Assembly: GCA_018003515.1 (NCBI GenBank)
Contig: JAGNDO010000015.1
Location: 1 to 37,672 of the forward strand
DNA from: Caldilineaceae bacterium
GTDB lineage: Bacteria > Chloroflexota > Anaerolineae > Caldilineales > Caldilineaceae
Direction: 5' to 3'
DNA length: 37,672 nt
The position numbers were made by a program, and so were the translations under genes. Each line of letters begins with the position of its first letter. Positions within the stretch are counted from its first letter, which is position 1. Below are positions 7,159 through 13,701 of the stretch, one piece after another. The notes under the pieces are model-generated. The model made no database searches. It was not told the DNA's origin and saw only the letters and a program-made list of their open reading frames with translations.

Positions 7159-10059
7159 ATGGATCCCTTTACCCGCATTGCCCAATTGAGTTTGGTTTTC
7201 CTCGCGCTAGGTTTGTGCTTCTGGCCCGATCCCGTTTCCGCGTCCCCAGCGGCCCCGCCTGCCGCTTGCTACACTTGGACCCAAGTCAACGAAGGCGGCT
7301 TTGGCATTGGCGTAGGCACGGGGGCTGAACCTTTCGCCAGCGAGGAAGGGTTTGAAGTCGCCGTTTACGCAGATCACCTCTATGTGGGCATGGAGGCGGA
7401 CAACACCCTGGGCGCTCGCCTGTGGCGGACCGTAAACGGCAGTCCCGACGATCAAGATGACTGGCAAGAGGTGATCGCCATCGACGGCAAGCCCTTCGGC
7501 CACGCCAACATCACCCAGAACGACCACATCGACAGCTTGGCCGGATTCAACGGCTATCTGTATGCCAGCACAGCCAATGGCGGAACCAGCACCTATGGCA
7601 CCCAGGTCTGGCGCAGTGCCACGGGCGATCCCAACAGTTGGACACAGGTCAATACGGACGGATTCGGCACAATCTACAACGTCAACTTCAAAGACATGCA
7701 GGTTTTTGATAATCATCTGTGCGGCGGCACAGTCAACGCAAGCGGTACCCAAGTCTGGTGTACCTCAAATGGCACAGACTGGGCACAGAAAAATGTGGGT
7801 GGGTTTGGCACTACGGCCAACGGTGGGACCTATTCAGGATTGGTCTTCAAGGATGCTCTATACTTTGGCACAGGGGGATGGACGTCAACCGACGTAGCCA
7901 GCCTCTACCGCACCCTAGATCTTGACGCAGATAGACCCGAATGGACCCAAGTCTTTGAAGGCCCAGTCGGCAGCATCCGCGTAGACATCCTGGGCGAACT
8001 GAACGACTACATCTATATTTCCCACGTCAGCCCCAACGGCATGGTGATCCTGCGCAGCCCCACGGGCAACCCGGACAGTTGGACCCAGGTCAACATCCCC
8101 AGCATGGACGGAGACAAGCGCAACAGCGGCACCATCGTGGACGGCGGCACCACCTTTGACGGCCACATCTACGTGGGCGTCTACAACACCACCACCGGCG
8201 TGGAAGTCTGGCGCACGGACGGCACCCTGATCCCCAACAGCACGATCCTGCGCTGGGAACAGGTGGGCGGCAGCGGCCTGGGCAACCGCAACACTTGGTA
8301 TGCTGAGCTGATTCCCTTCAACGGCGACCTCTACGCCTGGACCTCCAACTACATCACCGGCCAGGAAGTGCGCCGCCTCACCCCAGACCCCACCTGCCCC
8401 ACGGCCAAATATGTGATCCTCATGATCGCCGATGGCTGGGGCTACAAGCCAATCGAAGCCGCCAATCTCTACTCCGGCAATACCCCCATCTACCAAAGCT
8501 GGACCCGCTACGCCATGTCCACCTTCCCCCTGGGCGGCAGTTACGACCCGACCAGTGCTTGGGCGACCTTTTCTACTATCCAGTCCGGATCCACGGACAG
8601 CGCGGCCGCGGCCACCGCCCTCTACACGGGCATCAAGACTGCCAACGGGCGCATCAGCGTGGACAGTGACGGCAATCGCCTCTACGCCATCACCGAAAAA
8701 GCTCGTCTGCAATCCAAAGCCGTAGGCGCAGTCACCACCGTCCAAATCTCCCACGCCACCCCCGGTGCCTGGGAAGCCCACAACGACGCCCGGGGCAACG
8801 GCTACGCCATCGGTGACGAAGGGCTGTGGGGGAATCCGGCCACCACGGGCGCATCCACAGACACGGGGTATGGCGGCGCACACGGCCCCACCCTCCCCGG
8901 CCTGGATGTGATCATCGGCGGCGGTCACCCCACCTGGCCCAATGTTTACGTCAGTTTGGCTATGCGAAGCAAACTAGTGACAGAGGATGCTTCGCACTCT
9001 TTCGCTTTTGTCGAGCGCTTGGCTGGTTTTGAAGATGGGGGAACCCGTTTGCAGACTGCGGCCCTTGACAGCAAAGTCACCCGTTTGGTCGGCCTCTTTG
9101 GGGGCGCAGACGGCCAGATCGACTATCGTTTGGCCAATAATCTCGGCCACAACCCCGAAAACCCCACCCTGGCCCAAATGACCACCGCCGCCCTCACCGT
9201 TCTCGAACGAGACTACCAAGGCTTCACCCTGATGATCGAAGGCGGTGCGGTAGACTGGGCCGCCCACGCCAACAACCTGGACCAGACCATCGGCGAAATG
9301 ATCGGCTTCAACGAAGCGGTGCAAACCGTCATCAACTGGGTGGAAGACACAACCACCCCCGCCACATGGGATAACACCCTGGTCATCGTCACCGGCGACC
9401 ACGAGACCGGCTACCTCACCGCCGGGCCGGGGATTTTCCCCAACGTCGCCCTGCTCGGCCCCATCAACGCCGACACCCTGGCCTTGGAAAAAATCGTCAC
9501 CAGCACAGATCTTCGAGCCAGTTGGTCAGATACAAATAGCAACAACGAGATCGATAGCGGCGAAACCGTCTACTGGGCCTGGAACAGCGGCAGCCACGTC
9601 AACAGCCTAATTCCACTTTATGTCAAAGGCGCAGGCGCAGATCTCTTCGCCCCCTACGCCACCGGGTCCGACACCGTGCGCGGCCCCTATTTGGACAACA
9701 CGGACGTATTCAAAGTCATGGACGCCGTCCTGCCCATGCCCCCGGCCCAAGTCAGCGCCCCCACCATCCAGCGCAGCGGCACCGACATCGTCCTCACCTG
9801 GCCCGCCATCACCACGGACGTGGACGGACAGCCCCTCACCTCCACCGGCTACCAGATCCACAGCAGCACCTCCCCCTACTTCCGGCCCAGCGCCGCCACC
9901 CTCCTGGCCACCGCCACCGATCCAACATACACCCACACCGGCGCGGCGGGGACCGGTCTCCACTTCTACACCATCCTCCCCATCGCCGGCCCCAACCGCA
10001 TCGGCCCCGCCTCCACGGTTTTGGGCATCTTCACCTTTTCCCTCACGCCGGGGGAGTAG
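7159..10059 (+). CDS. Secreted beta-propeller / alkaline phosphatase fusion
   Basis: 966 aa. The start ATG at 7159 gives a signal peptide (hydrophobic run, cleavage near VSASPA) and fits the promoter directly before it. Residues about 35-410 are repeats with S-W-T-Q-V-N and G-x-x-V-W-R motifs, a propeller-like domain. From residue 417 (YVILMIADGWG) follows a PhoA-family alkaline phosphatase: the nucleophile serine is Ser481 in TDSAAAATAL, and metal ligands are visible as Asp699/His703 in VDWAAH, Asp747/His748 in TGDHETG, and His in GSHVNS. Residues about 860-966 form an Fn3-like domain resembling the last domain of the gene at 2-3175. The likely role is release of phosphate from organic phosphoesters outside the cell. 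The phosphatase assignment is firm; the propeller fold is inferred from repeats. Confidence 0.88.
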   Translation: MDPFTRIAQLSLVFLALGLCFWPDPVSASPAAPPAACYTWTQVNEGGFGIGVGTGAEPFASEEGFEVAVYADHLYVGMEADNTLGARLWRTVNGSPDDQDDWQEVIAIDGKPFGHANITQNDHIDSLAGFNGYLYASTANGGTSTYGTQVWRSATGDPNSWTQVNTDGFGTIYNVNFKDMQVFDNHLCGGTVNASGTQVWCTSNGTDWAQKNVGGFGTTANGGTYSGLVFKDALYFGTGGWTSTDVASLYRTLDLDADRPEWTQVFEGPVGSIRVDILGELNDYIYISHVSPNGMVILRSPTGNPDSWTQVNIPSMDGDKRNSGTIVDGGTTFDGHIYVGVYNTTTGVEVWRTDGTLIPNSTILRWEQVGGSGLGNRNTWYAELIPFNGDLYAWTSNYITGQEVRRLTPDPTCPTAKYVILMIADGWGYKPIEAANLYSGNTPIYQSWTRYAMSTFPLGGSYDPTSAWATFSTIQSGSTDSAAAATALYTGIKTANGRISVDSDGNRLYAITEKARLQSKAVGAVTTVQISHATPGAWEAHNDARGNGYAIGDEGLWGNPATTGASTDTGYGGAHGPTLPGLDVIIGGGHPTWPNVYVSLAMRSKLVTEDASHSFAFVERLAGFEDGGTRLQTAALDSKVTRLVGLFGGADGQIDYRLANNLGHNPENPTLAQMTTAALTVLERDYQGFTLMIEGGAVDWAAHANNLDQTIGEMIGFNEAVQTVINWVEDTTTPATWDNTLVIVTGDHETGYLTAGPGIFPNVALLGPINADTLALEKIVTSTDLRASWSDTNSNNEIDSGETVYWAWNSGSHVNSLIPLYVKGAGADLFAPYATGSDTVRGPYLDNTDVFKVMDAVLPMPPAQVSAPTIQRSGTDIVLTWPAITTDVDGQPLTSTGYQIHSSTSPYFRPSAATLLATATDPTYTHTGAAGTGLHFYTILPIAGPNRIGPASTVLGIFTFSLTPGE

Positions 10060-10086
10060 ATTTCGGAAATCCACGGCAAACAAAGA

Positions 10087-10115
10087 GGGAGCGGTCGAGT
10101 GACCGCTCCCTTTTT
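10087..10115. terminator. Rho-independent terminator
   Basis: GGGAGCGGTC (10087-10096), loop GAGT, GACCGCTCCC (10101-10110), then TTTTT. It ends the phosphatase transcript. The A-rich left flank allows use by the convergent small gene on the other strand as well. Confidence 0.92.
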
Positions 10116-10175
10116 GGTTGCTATGTGTCAGCGCTCACTTCGTTCAGATATTCGCCCTTTGCAAAATAGAGAAAT

Positions 10176-10493
10176 TCATCCAACATCCCTGCGCTGGATC
10201 TCTAACTTGGCCTCACGCCAACTCTCCAGCATATCGAGCAGCGATTCCCAGGCCATCCACTCATCCTCATCCGCAATGCTTGCCCGGCCAGATAGCGCCT
10301 GGCTAAATTCGGTAAAGGTTAGACCATGTTTCTTTTCAAGGCGGCTCACTTTGTTCAGCGACCAAACAATCCGGCGATCGACATAGTCCAACACGATCTG
10401 CTTGAGTGCCTGATCCGACGTGGGATAGAAGCCAGCGCGTACCAACGGGTCAGTCAAGAGGGGGATTGTCTGAGAAATCATCCGTGTTGCCAT
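10176..10493 (-). CDS. Antitoxin-like small protein (family uncertain)
   Basis: 105 aa. The start is supported by GGAGGT at 10502-10507 (complement), eight bases before ATG. The first half (PLVRAGFYPTSDQALKQIVL) has the shape of a small ribbon-helix antitoxin segment (L-V-x-x-G-x-Y, then an E/D-A-L helix). The second half, SGRASIADEDEWMAWESLLD, is rich in acidic and aromatic residues, like antitoxin segments that wrap a toxin. It is 105 bp downstream of an XRE gene in the same direction, probably one operon. No toxin gene follows, so it may be an orphan antitoxin. The assignment is by general resemblance only. Confidence 0.55.
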   Translation of the reverse strand: MATRMISQTIPLLTDPLVRAGFYPTSDQALKQIVLDYVDRRIVWSLNKVSRLEKKHGLTFTEFSQALSGRASIADEDEWMAWESLLDMLESWREAKLEIQRRDVG

Positions 10494-10598
10494 ATATCAT
10501 TACCTCCAAGACGCACTATCGCGGTCAGATTGATGCAGGTTCACTTCCGTATTGTACCTTGACCCCATTTGGCTTGTCCACCAAGGGCCGAACGGATG

Positions 10599-10910
10599 TT
10601 AGGCAGCAATCAGAAGGGCCAAGTTCTCCCGGCTGAGGCCGAGGGACAGCAATGAGCGGATCAACAAGTCCAGGGAAACGCTGGGGTCCCCCGCCTCCAT
10701 TTTCGCCACTCTGGACTGACTTGATTTGAGCAAGGCCGCCAGTTCGGACTGGGTCATGTTTTTGTGGGCCCGCGTCTGGCGCACAGAGTTACCCAGGGCA
10801 ATCTTGAGGTTGATGTACGCGATCTCCTCAGGCATCAGATTCAAGAACTCCTCGGTTGACCTGATCTTCCATCCAGCTTCTTCCAGCTTTCGTCGCTTCG
10901 TCGCTTCCAT
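10599..10910 (-). CDS. XRE-family helix-turn-helix regulator / antitoxin
   Basis: 103 aa. An ATG five codons upstream (10925) is rejected because the ribosome binding site GGAGGA lies inside that extension, six bases before the ATG at 10910. Residues about 42-95 form a Cro/C1-type HTH: IALGNSVRQTRAHKNMTQSELA, then LLKSSQSRVAKMEAGD. The N-terminal STEEFLNLMPEE segment is as in HigA-like antitoxins of type II systems. A promoter with an internal palindrome stands directly upstream, fitting self-repression. The usual HigB/RelE-type partner is absent; the following gene is antitoxin-like instead. Confidence 0.85.
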   Translation of the reverse strand: MEATKRRKLEEAGWKIRSTEEFLNLMPEEIAYINLKIALGNSVRQTRAHKNMTQSELAALLKSSQSRVAKMEAGDPSVSLDLLIRSLLSLGLSRENLALLIAA

Positions 10911-10962
10911 CTTGATTCCTCCCATTGCGGTGGTGAAGTCTGTAATTCTTGTCAGGGATTGA

Positions 10963-10991
10963 ATTGTATGTCATATTTGGCATAATTACAA
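10963..10991 (-). promoter_or_regulatory. Promoter with internal operator-like palindrome for the XRE gene
   Basis: On the minus strand TTGTAA (10991-10986) and TACAAT (10968-10963) are spaced by exactly 17 bp. The segment TATGTCATATTTGGCATA (10967-10984) is an 18-bp imperfect palindrome, 14 of 18 positions symmetric, lying across the spacer. A bound HTH dimer would block RNA polymerase. Confidence 0.65.
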
Positions 10992-11040
10992 CCTTGAATA
11001 GAATCGAACATTGCCGCCGCATGTATAGTCCACGACGAAA

Positions 11041-11073
11041 ACCATCCCGGAAGCTGGCAGCTTCCGGGATGGT
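11041..11073. repeat. REP-like palindrome, copy 2
   Basis: Same 33-bp palindrome as at 5798-5830, with left arm ACCATCCCGGAAGCT and a compensating change on the right arm. Further partial arms (CCGGAAGCT, and an imperfect palindrome CTTCCGGAAAG) follow at about 11105-11155, after the 3' end of the surface-protein gene. Confidence 0.75.
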
Positions 11074-11168
11074 CTCGACCCACCACTTCCCTACCTACAC
11101 ACTCTTTCCGGAAGCTCTACCCAGATCTTCCGCGCCTCAACCACCTTCCGGAAAGGTCGCACCCCACA

Positions 11169-12038
11169 CTATTTCCGCCGCACCACCACCGCCCCAACCA
11201 GCAGACCCGCCAACGCCAACCCCATCACCGGCAGAGCCGTTCCGCCAGAGCTGGCGGAGAGTCCGCGCAGGGTGATGGCGGTGGGTTGCAATGGTGAGCC
11301 CAGACTAACATTATCAATGCCAAGCCCTTGAGCGTTTGTTGACGTTGATCCTGACATAACAGAGTAGTTCCACGCCAAGTAAAGCGATCCTCCTGGTGCA
11401 ATCGGCGTAGCCAGGGTGAGAACCTGATTAGAGACCGTTTGAGTTGCCCCTGGAGCATTGGCAAATCCAGCGTTATCTGCATCCGCAGAAAAGGTTGTCA
11501 AGAAGTTGGAGCCAGCAGATGTCCAAGTGCTTCCATCAGTTGAATAGTAGAGTTGAACGGCAAAACCCGCGGAATTCGAGCCGCTTCGGTACTTCTCCAC
11601 GTCATATGAAACGGTAACTTTGCCGAGGCTATTCGTCGGCGCGTTATTTCGAAGATAAAGATATAGGTTTCCACTTTTTGTTGCACTGCCCGACGAGACC
11701 CAGCCAATGGCCCGATCAGTGGCAGTGGCTGCTGGTCCGGCACCATAGTTGTAGATGCCATTCGTAGCGACTGATGACATATCATCGCCCGCTCGTAGCT
11801 CAGTAACAGTGCCCGCGGCTGCCCAAGTTCCCACCGAACGCACGCTCGTAGCCTTATCGATCCGCCAGTTCGATGGCAAGGGAACGATTGCACTGGGATC
11901 TGTCCCAAACGACTGTGCGTAGCTCCACCCAGATACAATTGATTCCTGCGCATTTGCAGGAGATGTCGGTAACAGAAGAGCGAAACCTATCAACAAGATC
12001 AAGCTCACGCGAGTCAACATTCGTTTACGGTTCATCAT
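11169..12038 (-). CDS. Exported beta-sandwich surface protein with a TAITL-type membrane tail
   Basis: 289 aa. The signal peptide MMNRKRMLTRVSLILLIG...ANAQ is clear. The first ATG at 12038 overlaps the stop of the preceding peptide gene as ATGA; a second ATG follows directly. The ectodomain has a jelly-roll-like pattern with YYSTDGSTWTSAG and, near its end, LYLAWNYSVMSGSTSTNAQGLGIDNVSL, a segment known from extracellular proteins and nuclease/phosphoesterase N-termini. The C-terminus is TAITLRGLSAS, a hydrophobic helix and VVVRRK, matching the layout in the gene at 3920-4717. No enzyme residues are visible. Adhesion or glycan binding is inferred. Mid-gene base composition is more A/T-rich than at its 3' end. 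Confidence 0.75.
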   Translation of the reverse strand: MMNRKRMLTRVSLILLIGFALLLPTSPANAQESIVSGWSYAQSFGTDPSAIVPLPSNWRIDKATSVRSVGTWAAAGTVTELRAGDDMSSVATNGIYNYGAGPAATATDRAIGWVSSGSATKSGNLYLYLRNNAPTNSLGKVTVSYDVEKYRSGSNSAGFAVQLYYSTDGSTWTSAGSNFLTTFSADADNAGFANAPGATQTVSNQVLTLATPIAPGGSLYLAWNYSVMSGSTSTNAQGLGIDNVSLGSPLQPTAITLRGLSASSGGTALPVMGLALAGLLVGAVVVRRK

Positions 12039-12232
12039 TCACCCCCTAACCCTTTCAAAAACAACCCATTCAACGGATCAAACAGCGGATCCACCCCCAG
12101 CGCGGACCCGGCCCGAGTCTCCAGCTTCAACTCGCACACCACGACCGGACGGGTATACGGCCGGCGCGGCGCAGGCTTGGGGACAGGATCGCGAACAGGC
12201 AGGGACAGATTGGGACGAGACGTGATAGACAT
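12035..12232 (-). CDS. 65-aa peptide translationally coupled to the surface protein
   Basis: The ATG at 12232 is preceded by a strong AAAGGAGGT, and its TGA stop overlaps the next gene's ATG (ATGA), so the two genes should be translated together. The peptide has no signal sequence or membrane segment. Its N-terminal part is Pro/Arg-rich (PVRDPVPKPAPRRP). The middle, YTRPVVVCELKLETRAGS, looks like a conserved recognition or leader motif. The C-terminal end is Gly/Leu-rich (VDPLFDPLNGLF, then LKGLGGE). The Y-x-x-P-x-V part resembles the Y-x-x-P-x-L leader motif of lasso-type RiPP precursors, but no maturation enzyme is nearby. It may be a peptide precursor, a chaperone or a regulator for the partner protein. 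Existence is well supported; function unknown. Confidence 0.7.
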   Translation of the reverse strand: MSITSRPNLSLPVRDPVPKPAPRRPYTRPVVVCELKLETRAGSALGVDPLFDPLNGLFLKGLGGE

Positions 12233-12333
12233 GGTAACCTCCTTTGGTTGAAAAAGTGGGCAAGAACAGCAGAACCAACACACAACAGCACAACCCCTCC
12301 CCCCCATTATCCGGGCATCGAGCCATCCTGTGT

Positions 12334-12351
12334 ATGCGCAATAGTGCGTAT
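12334..12351. promoter_or_regulatory. Operator-like palindrome between divergent genes
   Basis: ATGCGCAATAGTGCGTAT is symmetric at 14 of 18 positions and lies between the minus-strand peptide gene and the + strand transporter. No convincing -35/-10 pair could be assigned to either gene, so the regulatory reading is tentative. Confidence 0.3.
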
Positions 12352-12376
12352 TTTTCAAAGAAAGCACTCCACCGCC

Positions 12377-13591
12377 ATGCCCGCACCCATACCCACGCCC
12401 ACACCCACGCCCACGCCCCATCTGGCCACCCAGATCATCGCCGGCACCCTGGCCCGGACCATCGCCAACACGGCCCGTCGCTTCATCTACCCCTTCGCCC
12501 CCGCCCTCAGCCGCGGACTGGGCGTACCCGTTGCCGCTATCACCGGGGTGCTGGCCGCGTATCAGTTCACCGGCGTGATCTCCCCCCTCTTTGGCCCCAT
12601 GATCGACCGCCTGGGCTATCGCTTCGCTATGCTCCTGGGCCTGGGGGTGATGGGGGCCAGCCTGATCGCCGTCGGCCTCTTCCCCGTTTATGCAGTGCTG
12701 GTCGTGGCCCTGGTCATCTCCGCCATCGGACGCAACATCTTTGATCCGGCCCTGCAAGCCTATGCCGGGCAGCATGTGCCCTACGCCTATCGAGGCCGCG
12801 TTGTGGGCCTGATCGAGCTGAGTTGGTCCGCCAGTGCGCTGATCGGTATCCCCCTGATCGGCGTCCTCATGCAGGGGTATGGCTGGCAGTCGCCCTTCTT
12901 GGTCTTGGGCGGGCTGATTCTGGGGTCCGTGTTGGTCCTGGGTGGGCTGATACCCCGGCAGACGCGCCCCGCCCCGGCCAAACAGAGCATGGTCCGGGAG
13001 GTGATTGCGGGCTGGCGCGCCCTGCTCGCCACGCCCCGCACAGCGGGCATGTTGCTCTTCGCCCTCACCATCAGCGGAGCCAATGATCTGGTTCTTGTGG
13101 TCTATGGGGTATGGATGGAGAACATCTTCGCCGTCGGCTTGGCGGCCCTGGGCAGCACAATCATTGTGATCGGCGTGGCGGAGCTGGCCGGGGAGGGGTT
13201 GACCGTCTGGCTGTCGGACCGCATCGGCCTGGAGCGTAGCATTGTGGGCGGTATGATTCTTACCGCCGGGGCCTCTGTCCTGCTGCCCTTTCTGGCCTTC
13301 CGGTTGGAGGCCGCCCTGGTCGGCATCTTTCTGCTCTTCATCATCTTCGAGTTCACTATGGTCGCCACCATCTCCCTCTTCACGGAGATCTTGCCCGAAG
13401 CCCGGGCTACCATGATGTCGGGCTACAAAGCCGCATCCGGCACAGGACGCATGGCCGGCGCGCTGATCGGCGTCCCCCTCTACACCCTGGGCGGCATGAT
13501 GGCTGTGGGCATCACCAGCGGGATCGTGACCCTGTTGGGCCTGCTCTGCCTGCGCTGGGCCTTGGGCAAATGGCACCGCAATGGTGCGTGA
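12377..13591 (+). CDS. MFS transporter
   Basis: 404 aa, normal for a 12-helix major facilitator. ATG at 12377 is preferred; earlier in-frame codons would add an unusual Cys/His-rich extension running through the divergent intergenic region. An odd N-terminal Pro-Thr stretch (MPAPIPTPTPTPTP, encoded by a hexamer-like CCCACG/CCCACA repeat) precedes the first helix. Motif A is recognisable in FGPMIDRLGYRFAM between helices 2 and 3, and a second-half equivalent in VWLSDRIGLERS. Many hydrophobic helices and a central loop (PRQTRPAPAKQS) fit a DHA1/YfcJ-like drug or metabolite exporter. Substrate cannot be told. No ribosome binding site is obvious. Confidence 0.85.
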   Translation: MPAPIPTPTPTPTPHLATQIIAGTLARTIANTARRFIYPFAPALSRGLGVPVAAITGVLAAYQFTGVISPLFGPMIDRLGYRFAMLLGLGVMGASLIAVGLFPVYAVLVVALVISAIGRNIFDPALQAYAGQHVPYAYRGRVVGLIELSWSASALIGIPLIGVLMQGYGWQSPFLVLGGLILGSVLVLGGLIPRQTRPAPAKQSMVREVIAGWRALLATPRTAGMLLFALTISGANDLVLVVYGVWMENIFAVGLAALGSTIIVIGVAELAGEGLTVWLSDRIGLERSIVGGMILTAGASVLLPFLAFRLEAALVGIFLLFIIFEFTMVATISLFTEILPEARATMMSGYKAASGTGRMAGALIGVPLYTLGGMMAVGITSGIVTLLGLLCLRWALGKWHRNGA

Positions 13592-13597
13592 CACCCA

Positions 13598-13629
13598 GAA
13601 GTTCGACTTTTTCCAAAAGTCGAACTTCT
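13598..13629. repeat. 15-bp perfect inverted repeat
   Basis: AGAAGTTCGACTTTT and its exact complement with only CC between them, starting 6 bp after the transporter stop. A T-run ends the left arm but none follows the right arm, so it is either an mRNA-stabilising hairpin or a repeat element. Confidence 0.6.
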
Positions 13630-13638
13630 TCGCCATAC

Positions 13639-13680
13639 AAAAAGCGGGTCGGATGCACCCAGGCACCCGACCCGCTTTTT
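13639..13680. terminator. Bidirectional terminator between transporter and dnaE
   Basis: AAAAAGCGGGTCGG (13639-13652) pairs with CCGACCCGCTTTTT (13667-13680) around a 14-nt loop. The flanking A- and T-runs let it stop transcription from both convergent genes. Confidence 0.88.
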
Positions 13681-13701
13681 CGTCTCAACCCCTTCACCCC
13701 T

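Noticed and set aside
12035-13666. Long open frame on the minus strand opposite the MFS gene
   Set aside because: It is the antisense shadow of the transporter; composition is Gly/His/Gln-rich without domains. Only its last 65 codons (12035-12232), with their own ribosome binding site, are kept as a gene.
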